From Fluviirhizobium alvei (GTDB lineage: Bacteria; Pseudomonadota; Alphaproteobacteria; Rhizobiales; Rhizobiaceae): a stretch of DNA of 37,390 nucleotides. Made by a program: the position numbers and the translations under genes. Location of the stretch: NCBI RefSeq assembly GCF_030551875.1, contig NZ_JAUOZU010000025.1, positions 1 through 37,390 on the forward strand, in the 5' to 3' direction. Under the pieces are notes generated by a model. That model did not search any database and was not told the DNA's origin. It saw only the letters and a list, made by a program, of their open reading frames with translations. Of this stretch, positions 15,132-23,824 are shown in pieces; within the stretch, counting starts at the first letter, position 1, and every line of letters begins with the position of its first letter.

Positions 15132-15454
15132 GGTACTTCCGATATGGCTGTGAGCTTCACAAATTCAACACTGGCCCAGTCAATTCGTCCAGCGTCGGTC
15201 AGTGCGACGTTTTGGTCCACGTTCACGAACGTCGCCCTGTACCTTGAACCGATCGCTACTTCAAAGCTCTCATCGCTGTTAATGGTCACGTTTCCCCCAA
15301 GAAATTCATGCCACTCGTGAACATTTTCGAATGCCTCCGCGTTGGCGAGTTCGGTCACTAGGCGGTCAGCATACGTTCTTCCAAGCCGCTGCTCAGCTAT
15401 ATCCCGATTCAGGCAACAGTGCTTAAGGCCGGCCGTTCCATATGAAATCTGCAT
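15128..15454 (-). CDS. HigB/RelE-like toxin
   Basis: 108 residues from the ATG at 15454. The pattern GLKHCCLNRDIAEQRLG, a LVTELANAEAF helix and a C-terminal VAIGSRYRATF strand fits a divergent RelE/HigB-superfamily ribosome-dependent mRNase. The fold assignment rests on this and on the coupled HigA-ImmA gene downstream. The frame continues upstream to 15634 into the MazG-like gene, but that extension is low-complexity and overlaps a real gene, so the ATG at 15454 is chosen despite a weak ribosome site. It could also be a different small toxin; active-site residues cannot be assigned with confidence. Confidence 0.65.
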   Translation of the reverse strand: MQISYGTAGLKHCCLNRDIAEQRLGRTYADRLVTELANAEAFENVHEWHEFLGGNVTINSDESFEVAIGSRYRATFVNVDQNVALTDAGRIDWASVEFVKLTAISEVP

Positions 15455-15524
15455 TCGTGATTGAGCGTCCGCTTCCGCAATATTCAGTGTTGAGGCTTGC
15501 GCCGCGCTGTTTGACTGGGTTTTG

Positions 15525-15890
15525 TTATTGCGGCAGGGCTGATCCTTGGGCTTTGGCCGCTTGCTTCGCGCGGATGCGATCGATGTGTGCCCAGTTTCTA
15601 TCGAGCTCGTGCTCTCCCGCTTCGTCCATACCAACCCCTGAGGCGTTGCAAAGTGCCGCCAACGTCACCATCACTCCGCCAACCTCCTGGTGGATATCGC
15701 CTGGCGGTCTTCCGAACACATATTCCACAAGTTGGTGAGCTTCTTCCTTAGTACAGGCGTTCGCCTGCGCGAGTTCGAGTGATTCCTCAAGGAAGCGATG
15801 ATTACGCTCGCGCAAGTCAAGGTGCGCCGACTTCGGGAAACACGCGACAACCCACTGCCGCACACGGTATTGAAACGAGTTGGACTGCAT
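15525..15890 (-). CDS. MazG-like nucleoside triphosphate pyrophosphohydrolase
   Basis: 121 residues, the usual size of single-domain MazG-like proteins. The metal-binding motif EESLELAQA (E-E-x-x-E) near residue 33 and a second acidic helix (DIHQEVGGVMVTLAALC) near 73 fit the all-alpha NTP pyrophosphatase fold, though the usual Asp of the second motif appears to be Gly, which may alter activity. Such enzymes hydrolyse (d)NTPs to monophosphates and diphosphate. AGGAG precedes the ATG at 15890. It is the first gene of a minus-strand set followed by the toxin and antitoxin, and it lies 1.5 kb from the TS-like pair, so it could control a modified-nucleotide pool (inference). Confidence 0.75.
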   Translation of the reverse strand: MQSNSFQYRVRQWVVACFPKSAHLDLRERNHRFLEESLELAQANACTKEEAHQLVEYVFGRPPGDIHQEVGGVMVTLAALCNASGVGMDEAGEHELDRNWAHIDRIRAKQAAKAQGSALPQ

Positions 15891-16167
15891 CTCTACTCCT
15901 CGAACACGGTTATAGAAGACACTGAGTCTGAGATACATGCAAGTTCAAGGAGTGCAGCTAGGTCCTCTAGGCAATATAGGTTGTGCATAAGGTGTAGATT
16001 TGCCTTGCGACCGACCTGGTTCTCTTTCGACAGATAATGCATTCTGAATAGCCCCTAGATTTGCAGGCGCCTTTTCCCATAAATTTTGAGGCAGGAGAAC
16101 TACATCGGCAAAGTCAGTTTCACGGAAGAGGCAGGCTAAGGGCCATGTTCTCAAGCCTGAGGGACCC
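15891..16167. other. Intergenic region upstream of MazG-like gene
   Basis: 277 bases between the minus-strand MazG-like gene and the plus-strand membrane protein genes. It should hold divergent promoters. A 77-codon minus-strand frame (15945-16178) has no ribosome site and no protein-like composition, so no gene is called. Confidence 0.4.
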
Positions 16168-16380
16168 ATGGCTCGCATGTTTAATATCTCCGCCTTGATT
16201 CACGCCTATGATTATGGATATCGGTTTGATCGCGAGAAACTCCAAGTACAGGCAGTGATTTGGGGGCTCGGGGCGGCAACACTAGTTTTGGGGATCGAGA
16301 CATGGCGGTTTCTCCGAAGAGTTCGGATACTTCGACTGGTGAGCAGAATAAGGCTGTCGTTGAGGCTTTGGCGAAGCTAG
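16168..16380 (+). CDS. Possible small membrane protein (70 aa)
   Basis: GAGGGA five bases before the ATG gives it a better ribosome site than the larger gene it overlaps (16302, other frame, by 79 bases). One hydrophobic helix (VQAVIWGLGAATLVLGI) is visible, followed by an Arg-rich tail that may be out-of-frame reading. It could be a leader peptide, or the true 5' part of the following gene joined by a frameshift. Weak call. Confidence 0.3.
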   Translation: MARMFNISALIHAYDYGYRFDREKLQVQAVIWGLGAATLVLGIETWRFLRRVRILRLVSRIRLSLRLWRS

Positions 16381-17177
16381 CAGCTCAAAACGAAATTGTT
16401 GCAAACGTTCAAGCGCAGATCGGGCATATGAATGCATCTATGGCCGCGTTTATGTCGCGTTTGGGCCAGCTTATGGCCGTCGTGTCTATTGGTGTAGGTC
16501 TCGTTGGAGTCTGGCAACTTAGTCAACAAAACCAACGGATCACGGACGCGGTGGCTCAATCAGAACGAAACGAGCGTGAGCGAGAGGAGAGGTTTAAGAA
16601 ACTCACTGAGTTTTGGTCTGTGTCGGAGATTATAATAACAAACCAAAGAAATCTGACAGATTACATCTATGCTGTTCCTGAATTGGTAATGACGCCTCTT
16701 GGTGAAAATGCTAAGGTGTGGAGTGCGAAGATATCGTTTAATGTGAAGTTAGAGTTTAGAGGATCGACGACAGCTAAGTTGAATTCATTAAATATCATAT
16801 TGAACAGGGAGTTTGTTGATAATTTTTACCTGGGAAATGAGCAAACTAGGAGGATGGAGGAGGCCGAGAAGACCTTCGACCTTGGATCTATAACCATGGT
16901 TAGCGGGGCGCCGAAGAGTCCCGTAATTAACCTTAGAGTTCTAGTTGGAAGTTGTGAAGCAGCGAAAGCGCATTTGGAAAAGCTTAGTCGGCTGGATTTT
17001 TTTGGCGACATAAGAATTTCTCCAGTTTTTGAAGTGGCAAATCAGCCTCCTACCGCGCAGATGTTCAAAGTAAAATTGGTGATGGACCCGTCCATACTTA
17101 ATTGTGATATGTTAACCGGAAAGGTATCGCCAACGATTTCCATGCCATCAAATTCCAGCGATCAATCACCAAACTGA
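16302..17177 (+). CDS. Membrane-anchored coiled-coil protein of unknown function
   Basis: 291 residues from the ATG at 16302. An Ala/Gln-rich coiled coil spans roughly residues 12-45, then a transmembrane helix (LGQLMAVVSIGVGLVGVW) near 52-70, a second charged coiled coil (QRITDAVAQSERNEREREER), and a predicted beta-rich C-terminal domain. Topology suggests one pass with a large C-terminal domain. The gene is clearly AT-richer than its surroundings (many AAT, TTT, ATA codons), so it was acquired separately from the prophage. It stands alone between the MazG/TA set and the integrase. I recognise no family; a membrane-bound sensor or effector is possible but unsupported. Confidence 0.65.
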   Translation: MAVSPKSSDTSTGEQNKAVVEALAKLAAQNEIVANVQAQIGHMNASMAAFMSRLGQLMAVVSIGVGLVGVWQLSQQNQRITDAVAQSERNEREREERFKKLTEFWSVSEIIITNQRNLTDYIYAVPELVMTPLGENAKVWSAKISFNVKLEFRGSTTAKLNSLNIILNREFVDNFYLGNEQTRRMEEAEKTFDLGSITMVSGAPKSPVINLRVLVGSCEAAKAHLEKLSRLDFFGDIRISPVFEVANQPPTAQMFKVKLVMDPSILNCDMLTGKVSPTISMPSNSSDQSPN

Positions 17178-17640
17178 CTGATGCTCTGACTTTGACTTAG
17201 CAAAATGTCGTTTCGGGTAGAGGAGGGCAGCCTATACCCTAGCCCTCTATCAATGGCGGGAAACCTTTTTTATCGCTGCGACCTCTATTTTGTTGAATTC
17301 GTTCTTTAAATTACGATTATTCGTGTTTTCCGCCACGGTGCGGGAATCCCATTTGGCTTTTTGCCGTGTTTTTTGGTGGAGCAGGCTGGGTTGGTTCGCG
17401 GGTCTGAAGTTCTGAACGCTTGGTTTTCAATGGCTTAAAGATGCCTTGAAGCCTCTTTGAGGATCAGGCCGCAATTTTGAGCCCGTCGTGCTCGAGGGCG
17501 TGATTGCAGGTGCCTGGGTGCGCTGCCGGCGTCTGCGATATCAAATTCAACGATCGCGCCTCTCGCGCAGAGATCCCCGCAAGGCCGAGATTTTCAGGCC
17601 TTTCCCGCGCCTTCCCGATTAATCCCGGTTATTCCCGGTT
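17178..17640. other. Intergenic region before the broken integrase
   Basis: About 460 bases. An inverted repeat GAGGGC / GCCCTC lies at 17223-17247, not followed directly by a T-run. Short tandem-like CCCGGTT/TTCCCGG motifs lie near 17600-17640. The apparent open frame from 17504 to 17640 has no integrase character and is probably non-coding. No tRNA seen. Confidence 0.45.
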
Positions 17641-18844
17641 TGTCCGGATCTCTGTGTCAAACAACACTCGTGTTGCAGCAAATCGTGCGCGGGCAAAGGC
17701 GGTCGAGGTAGATGCTGCCTTCCAGAAGGCAAAGCTGGGACTGCCTAGTGAGCTGACGACGGCTTCCAAAGTAGCGATCAGCCAACTCGAAACAGCGGCG
17801 CGACTTTATCTGTACGACCAAGAACGCGCTCATCGAGGTTCAACGCCCGACGAAAATGACCAGATGGATGCTTCCGAAATGCTGACCTATCTCGGAAGCG
17901 ATTATGAAGCCTGGGCCGGAATGATTCACAAGCTGGCGGAAGAATTGGCAGACAATTACAAGCTGCCCATAAAGCCGGGCGATAAGAACTGGCTTGAGTT
18001 TATCGACCTCCTCCACCGCGCAGAAGTTGAGCATCAGCATCGACGGCTAGATCGGGCACGCCATCTGCGGAGTTTTAAGACCCATGATAAGTTCTTTGAA
18101 GAAGTGTACGACGGAGCCGCCAGACCAAACATTCAGGTCCTGACAGCGAATACCCTCGGAGACGTTATCAATCGTTTTGAGAGCGATCCCCACAGAAAAC
18201 ACCTCACGGAAAGTGCAGGAAAAAAATACATTATTCCGTTGGCTGCATTGCGCGAAGTGGTCGGTGACGAGATCCCGATTTCAGCAATCACACGGGCCCA
18301 ATGCGCCGAGACAATAGATATCATTGCGCGCCTACCATCAAATTATACGAAATACAGAGAATTCAAAGGGAAGACGCTACGAGATATAAGTTTGATTTCC
18401 GAAGAGAGCGGACGGAAACTTTTGGCGAGAGGCACTGTCGAAGTATACGCTCACCACCTCTCCGCATTTTTCAACTTCGCGCTACAAAAGGGGCTTTGCG
18501 AAACAAATCCCGCAACGCGATTAACACCAAAAGGCGTCAATAGCGAAGGGGGAAGAGTACCATTTCTTCCCGATGAACTGCAGCGGATGATTAACGGTCT
18601 ACCCGAATGGTGTGATTGGGAGCGTAATGGGCGGTTTTGGGTGCCGATGATAGCGCTGTATTCAGGTATGAGAATAGGCGAGATCATCTGGCTTACCCAA
18701 GAGGATCTGCAGATCGATAGTGGTCATCATGTGTTTGTTCTCACGCGAACTACCGACCGCAGTTTAAAAACACCGGGCTCAGCTCGCAAAATTCCGATAC
18801 ACTCGACACTTATTTATTTAGGTATTTTATCATTGATGACCTGA
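17641..18844 (+). pseudogene. Tyrosine integrase lacking N-terminal arm domain and catalytic C-terminus
   Basis: The frame is open from 17504, but integrase-like sequence starts near 17655 with NTRVAANRARAKAVEVDAAF, the helix that normally follows the N-terminal arm-binding domain. The core-binding domain follows (RAQCAETIDIIARLP, then VYAHHLSAFFNFALQKGLCETNPA). The catalytic domain opens with ALYSGMRIGEIIWLT, giving the first catalytic Arg, and KIPIHSTLIYLGIL, after which an IS3-family end (TGACCTGAGACCC from 18837) supplies the stop. The HxxR box and the nucleophilic Tyr are missing, so it cannot recombine DNA. It may be the downstream part of the integrase whose start survives at 186-315. 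Confidence 0.8.
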
Positions 18845-19142
18845 GACCCAAATTCCCTCCAGTTTTCGGGAGAGTCTCGGGTTTCTAATCTGGCCTCATG
18901 CGGCCTGTTTTTCCATAGCTATTCTCATTGCAAACTCGCTGGGGGTTATGTTGCCCAGCGACGAGTGGGGTCTGTTCCTGTTGTAATCCTCCTTCCATGT
19001 GGTGATGACGGCTCTGGCCTGGGTGAGCGACGAGAACAAGGTCTCGTTGAGGCACTCGTCGCGGAAGCTGCCGTTGAAGCTTTCGACGAAGCCGTTTTGC
19101 ATCGGCTTGCCGGGTGCGATGTAGTGCCATTCGACCTTGCCT
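18837..19142 (-). mobile_element. IS3-family insertion sequence remnant
   Basis: One IS end (TGACCTGAGACCC at 18837) and the last 80 or so codons of an IS3-family OrfB transposase on the minus strand remain: [21 protein letters not shown], then [10 protein letters not shown] and the closing [15 protein letters not shown], stop at 18896. The last part of the DDE rve domain is visible, but the first two acidic residues are gone. The frame breaks at about 19142, where unrelated DNA begins. The element interrupts the integrase and has itself been cut, probably during arrival of the resolvase segment. Confidence 0.85.
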
Positions 19143-19206
19143 CAATGGGAAAACTGAGAATGCAAAACATTCGTCCCACACAAATCATTCTTGCTTTTTG
19201 GAACGC

Positions 19207-19250
19207 TTCGTCCCAATATGTCTTGGATGCTATGAAACATTTGGGGCGAA
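19207..19250. promoter_or_regulatory. Possible res/operator dyad upstream of resolvase
   Basis: TTCGTCCCAATATGT (19207-19221) and ACATTTGGGGCGAA (19237-19250) form an imperfect inverted repeat ending just before the resolvase ATG. A further TCGTCCCA copy lies at 19171. Serine resolvases commonly bind such dyads next to their own gene for recombination and autorepression; binding here is inferred. Confidence 0.5.
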
Positions 19251-19252
19251 AA

Positions 19253-19816
19253 ATGATAGTCGGGTACGCGCGCACCTCAACAGTCGAACAGGTTGCCGGG
19301 CTGGAGGCTCAGGAAAGAGACTTGGCTGCAGCGGGAGCCCAGAAGCAGTTCAGCGAACGCGTTTCCTCTGTTGCGGAACGAGCCGAACTCAAAAAGGCGC
19401 TCGACTACTTGCGAGATGGAGACGTGTTCGTCGTCACTAAACTGGATCGGCTCGCTCGGTCGGTACCGGACTTGGTCAGCATCGTGGAAGTAATTGCCGC
19501 GAAGGGCGCATCGCTGAAGATCCTGAATCTTAATCTCGATACCACCACCCCGACCGGAAAACTCATGTTGAACCTGCTGGGGAGCATTGCTCAGTTCGAA
19601 CGCGAACTCATGCTTGAGAGGCAAAGAGAAGGAATCGCTAAAGCAAAGGCCGAGGGAAAATACAAAGGTCGGGCGCCAACTGCCCGGAACAAGACTTCTG
19701 AAGTCTTGGCCCTGTCTCAAGACGGAATAGGACCGGCAGAGATTTCTCGTCGCTTGGGCATCGGCAGATCCTCCGTCTATCGCATCTTGGAAAATGCCGA
19801 CGTTTCTGGATCATAA
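19253..19816 (+). CDS. Serine recombinase (resolvase/invertase family)
   Basis: 187 residues, normal for small resolvases. The catalytic domain starts MIVGYARTSTVEQ with the nucleophilic Ser in YARTST, and has the KLDRLARSVPDLV active-site Arg segment and the long E helix (SIAQFERELMLERQREGIA). Residues 140-185 are a C-terminal HTH (GPAEISRRLGIGRSSVYRIL). The ATG at 19253 follows a GGGGCG ribosome site and matches the family N-terminus; the frame is open further upstream but reads through IS DNA. It abuts the IS3 remnant, so it is probably from a different transposon or plasmid fragment. All key residues are present, so it may be active on the adjacent dyad. Confidence 0.9.
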   Translation: MIVGYARTSTVEQVAGLEAQERDLAAAGAQKQFSERVSSVAERAELKKALDYLRDGDVFVVTKLDRLARSVPDLVSIVEVIAAKGASLKILNLNLDTTTPTGKLMLNLLGSIAQFERELMLERQREGIAKAKAEGKYKGRAPTARNKTSEVLALSQDGIGPAEISRRLGIGRSSVYRILENADVSGS

Positions 19817-19839
19817 AATTTTGAATCCGGGTGCAAAAA

Positions 19840-20250
19840 ATGAAAACCTATAACGGCTTCACACACAAGGAGCGTGTCGCAGGCGGCGCTGCTCAAAGGC
19901 GGGCTGCAGCGCTCGGAGAATTCGTGTTTCCCACCGAATGCTCTATTTGTGGTCTCTTGGTTCCAGTCGAAGCAAATCAACGAAGGCGCTACATCGTTGC
20001 GCATCTCGAAGACTACAGACGCCCCCTCGAATGCCTTCCGTGCTGCAGGCGATGCCATTTCGCACTTCATAGCCGTTTTGCGCGGCCGACAGCTTGGCGG
20101 AAGATCCTCGCCTTGCATGCACGCCCCGACGCCTGGTTCACAAAACTGTCCATGGACCCGGAGGCTCAGACCCGTCCATTCGATGAAACGTATCCTCGCA
20201 ACGGAGTGAATGGGCATCTGGCGAAAGGCCTATGCATTTCCATCAAGTAA
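19840..20250 (+). CDS. HNH-like zinc-binding protein
   Basis: 136 residues. Two cysteine pairs frame the core: C-S-I-C-G near residue 33 and C-L-P-C-C-R-R-C-H near 63, with HLEDYRRPLE between. This is the layout of small zinc-ribbon HNH-type proteins of the form CxxC...HHEDYxxPL...CxxCHxxLH. The first catalytic His pair is partly changed (AHLED), so nuclease activity is uncertain. The ATG at 19840 is chosen; a GTG at 19831 is in frame. It lies 23 bases after the resolvase and shortly before hsdR on the same strand. Role unknown: homing-type nuclease, defence nuclease or non-catalytic Zn protein. Confidence 0.6.
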   Translation: MKTYNGFTHKERVAGGAAQRRAAALGEFVFPTECSICGLLVPVEANQRRRYIVAHLEDYRRPLECLPCCRRCHFALHSRFARPTAWRKILALHARPDAWFTKLSMDPEAQTRPFDETYPRNGVNGHLAKGLCISIK

Positions 20251-20313
20251 CGCACGCAAAATATCCATTTACTTACAGCAAAAGCGTGTGCCACATTCCT
20301 ATACGGGTAGAGA

Positions 20314-23300
20314 TTGCATTCGGGTGGGGCATTGTCGGCAAATTTTGGTCATCTGCAGCAGATTAGTCCCGAGCTGCATCGTCTCGGCACGCTGGCCGAA
20401 CGTTTCTTTTCCGAGGACGCCAACACCTCGCTGATGAAAAGCCGCCAGTTCGGCGAGTACATGGTCAAGGAGATCGCGGCCCTTTCCGGCGTCTATGATC
20501 CGGCTTCGCGGGAGGGAACCAATATCCTCGTGCGACGCCTCGCGACACAGCAAATCTTGCCGCGCGAGGTTGCCGAGATCTTTCATGCCGTGCGTAAGAG
20601 CGGCAACGATGCGGCCCATGAGTTTACGGGCTCGTCGGCCGAGGCGCTCGCTGCGCTGAAATTTTGTCGGTCTTTGGGCGTCTGGTATCGTAGGACATAT
20701 GGACGCGACCCAAACTTCAAGCCGGGTCCATTCGTGCCGCCTAGGGCGGCCGCTGTTTTGGATGAGGCGACGAAAGCCGAGCTGGAGGCGTTGAGATCGC
20801 GGGTTCGGGAAGCCGAAGAGCAACTGGCCGCCGCCCATGCTTCGGCCGAAGACCTGGCGAAAGCCCGCGCCGCTGCCGAAGAGCTTGCCCGACAGGCCTC
20901 GGCCGATAGCGCCGTTTGGGAACAGACGGCCGTTGAGATGGAGGCCAATCAGGCAGCCCTTGCCCGCAAACTGGCTGACCTGCAGAAAGCTGCCGTTTCG
21001 CAGCCGGAACAGGTACAAATCGAATTCAAATTGGCCGGCCTGCAGGCTGCGAGTCGTATGGAACTCGACGAGCGCCAAACGCGCCGGCTCATCGATGTCC
21101 AGCTTATTGACGCCGGATGGGAGGCAGACAGCGACAACCTGACCTATCAGAAGGGCGCACGACCGGAGGAAGGCCGCAGCCTCGCCATCGCAGAATGGCC
21201 CGCCGAGGGCGGCCGGGCGGATTACGCCCTCTTCGTCGGTCTCACCTGCGTAGCTGTCGTAGAGGCGAAGCGCGGAAGCGTCGATGTGCCGTCCACCCTG
21301 CAGCAAGCCGAGCGCTATGCGCGTACGATCACGCTGCCTGTGGACAGCCAACACCCAGGCGGCCCTTGGAAGCACGGTCTCGATGAGCCCTTCCGCGCCC
21401 CATTCGTCTTCGGCACCAATGGCCGGCCCTATGTGCGGCAATGGCTAACCAAGTCCGGCATCTGGTACCGCGATATCAGGCGCGACACCAACCACGCCAT
21501 TGCGATGACGAGCTGGTTTTCGCCGAAGGATCTTCTCGACAAGCTCTCGACTAATGTCGATGCGGCAGCGCAAGGTTTGGCCGAAGAGAGCTTCGGCAAG
21601 GGCCGGATGCGCCCCTATCAGGAAGAGGCGATTGCGGCGATCGAAAATGCCGTGGTCGCCGGCCAGCGCGACATCCTGGTGTCCATGGCGACCGGCACGG
21701 GAAAGACGCGCACGGCAATCGCGCTGATGTATCGCCTGCTCAAACACAAGCGCTTTCGCCGCATCCTCTTCCTCGTAGACCGCAAGGCGCTCGGCCGGCA
21801 GACCAGCGATGCACTGGAGACCACCGAGATCGAGGGCATGCTGAACTTTGCCCAGATCTACAAGGTCGCCGGGCTGGAGCAGAAGCTGCCGGAGGACGAA
21901 GATCAGGTGCAGGTCGCGACCGTCCAGTCACTGATCGCCCGCATCCTCAACGAGCCGGATCCGGCCAAGCGCCCCACACCCGGCGCCTTCGACTGCATCA
22001 TCGTCGACGAAGCCCATCGCGGCTACACGCTGGATGCCGAACTGCGCGAAAACGATATCGGCTTCCGCAACATCGATGACTATCAGTCGGCCTACCGCCA
22101 GATCCTGGATTACTTCGACGCCGTCAAGGTGGCGCTGACGGCGACCCCTGCCCTGCACACCCGCGAGATCTTTGGCCATCCGGTCTTCCATTATGGCTAT
22201 CGTCAGGCTGTCGTGGAAGGTTATCTCAACGATCATCTGCCGCCGAAGCGCATCACCACGGCTCTGTCGGAAGCCGGCATTCATTTCAAAGGCGGAGAGA
22301 CAGTTGAGATCATCGACCGTAGGACCGGTCAGATCGATTTATTCGATCTGCCGGATGATGTGCCGCGCGACTACGATGTCGGAGACTTCAACAAGAAGGT
22401 CTATTCGGAAACCTTCAACCGCATTGTGTGCCGCGCAGTCGCCACCGAGATCCCGCCGTCGAGACCGGGCAAGACGCTGATCTTCGCCGCCCGCGATGCC
22501 CATGCCGATGACATCGTGCGCTTGCTGGTCGAGGAGCTACAGGAGGAATACGGCGCAGACTCCGTGCCGCATGGCATGGTCATGAAGATCACCGGTGACA
22601 GGAGTGTCGATAACCCGGACGACCTGATCCTGAAGTTCAAGAACGACCCTTATCCGAAATATGTCGTCACCGTCGATCTGCTAACCACCGGCGTCGATGT
22701 GCCCTCCATCTGCAATCTCGTTTTTGTCCGCAGGGTCAAGAGCCGCATCCTCTATGACCAGATGATCGGCCGCGCCACGCGGCTGTGTCCAGAGATCGGC
22801 AAGGAGCATTTCCGCATCTTCGATGCCGTCGATCTGTACGCAGAGCTGCAGGAGATGAGCGACATGCGCCCGGTTGTCGTCAAGCCGGATATCGCGCTCG
22901 GCCAGCTCGTCACGGATCTGCAGAATGCGGAGACGGAAGAGGACAAGAGCTGGGTCGCGGCCCAGGTGATCGTGCGCATGCGCAGCCTCGTCAAGCGCAT
23001 GGGTGCTGAAACCCGAGAGAGTTTCGAGCGCCACACGGGCGAGAGCCCCGACATCGCCCTGCAGCGGCTCTCCACCCGCTCCGGCGCCGAGTTGCAGGAG
23101 TGGCTGGCCGCCCATCCCCGCGCCGTGGAGCTGCTCGAACGCCGCCCGCTCTTCACGGATAAAAACGATGGCGTCGTCATCTCCACCCATGAGGACGAGC
23201 TGCTGCGCATCGAGGAGATTTTTGGCAAGAACACCACGCCGGAGGATTACATCACCGGCTTCGAACGCTTCGTCCGCGAAAACATGAACCAGGTCCCGGC

Positions 23301-23745
23301 ACTGATCGCCGTCACCCAGCGCCCGCGCGACCTCACCCGCAAGGAACTCTCCGAGCTTGCCGGTCTGCTGGATGAGAAAAACTATTCCGAAGCCATGCTG
23401 CGCGCCGCTTACGGCCGCGCCCGCAATGCCGATATCGCCGCCCATATCATCGGCTTCGTCCGCCAGGCGGCGCTCGGCGATCCACTCATTCCCTATGCCG
23501 CCCGCGTCGACAACGCGATCTTGAAGATCGAAGCCTCCAGGGCCTGGACGCAGAAACAGAAAGAATGGCTACGCCGCATCGGTCGCGCCTTAAGGGACAA
23601 GCCGGTGGCCGATCCGACGCTGCTCGACCAGGGCGCTTTTACCGATAAAGGCGGCTTCAAGCGCATCTCGCAGGAGTTCGACGGCGAACTCGACGAGGTG
23701 CTGCATGCCTTCAACGAGGCGATCTGGGCGCCCGGCGCGGCATGA
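20314..23745 (+). CDS. hsdR: Type I restriction enzyme R subunit
   Basis: About 1140 residues. Order: a DUF4145-like helical N-terminus (residues 8-120), a coiled coil (150-240), the nuclease domain with DYALFVGLTCVAVVEAKRG (PD-ExK, EAK near 316), then an SF2 translocase with Walker A ATGTGKTRTA near 458, DEAH box VDEAHRG near 564 and motif VI IGRATRLCPE near 818, and a C-terminal helical part that docks on the methylase. It cuts unmodified DNA after ATP-driven translocation. No ATG is near; a TTG at about 20332 (SANFGHL start) preceded by GGTGGGG is as likely as the TTG near 20314. First gene of the defence operon; intact. Confidence 0.95.
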   Translation: MHSGGALSANFGHLQQISPELHRLGTLAERFFSEDANTSLMKSRQFGEYMVKEIAALSGVYDPASREGTNILVRRLATQQILPREVAEIFHAVRKSGNDAAHEFTGSSAEALAALKFCRSLGVWYRRTYGRDPNFKPGPFVPPRAAAVLDEATKAELEALRSRVREAEEQLAAAHASAEDLAKARAAAEELARQASADSAVWEQTAVEMEANQAALARKLADLQKAAVSQPEQVQIEFKLAGLQAASRMELDERQTRRLIDVQLIDAGWEADSDNLTYQKGARPEEGRSLAIAEWPAEGGRADYALFVGLTCVAVVEAKRGSVDVPSTLQQAERYARTITLPVDSQHPGGPWKHGLDEPFRAPFVFGTNGRPYVRQWLTKSGIWYRDIRRDTNHAIAMTSWFSPKDLLDKLSTNVDAAAQGLAEESFGKGRMRPYQEEAIAAIENAVVAGQRDILVSMATGTGKTRTAIALMYRLLKHKRFRRILFLVDRKALGRQTSDALETTEIEGMLNFAQIYKVAGLEQKLPEDEDQVQVATVQSLIARILNEPDPAKRPTPGAFDCIIVDEAHRGYTLDAELRENDIGFRNIDDYQSAYRQILDYFDAVKVALTATPALHTREIFGHPVFHYGYRQAVVEGYLNDHLPPKRITTALSEAGIHFKGGETVEIIDRRTGQIDLFDLPDDVPRDYDVGDFNKKVYSETFNRIVCRAVATEIPPSRPGKTLIFAARDAHADDIVRLLVEELQEEYGADSVPHGMVMKITGDRSVDNPDDLILKFKNDPYPKYVVTVDLLTTGVDVPSICNLVFVRRVKSRILYDQMIGRATRLCPEIGKEHFRIFDAVDLYAELQEMSDMRPVVVKPDIALGQLVTDLQNAETEEDKSWVAAQVIVRMRSLVKRMGAETRESFERHTGESPDIALQRLSTRSGAELQEWLAAHPRAVELLERRPLFTDKNDGVVISTHEDELLRIEEIFGKNTTPEDYITGFERFVRENMNQVPALIAVTQRPRDLTRKELSELAGLLDEKNYSEAMLRAAYGRARNADIAAHIIGFVRQAALGDPLIPYAARVDNAILKIEASRAWTQKQKEWLRRIGRALRDKPVADPTLLDQGAFTDKGGFKRISQEFDGELDEVLHAFNEAIWAPGAA

Positions 23746-23824
23746 AGACCTGAACTGGCGTTGACCATCCACCGCCGCTCGCTACAACCGCACACACGAT
23801 CCCGGATCAGATGAGAATCAGACT

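Noticed and set aside
15945-16178. Minus-strand 77-residue frame upstream of the MazG-like gene
   Set aside because: No Shine-Dalgarno and Pro/Arg-rich sequence typical of chance frames.
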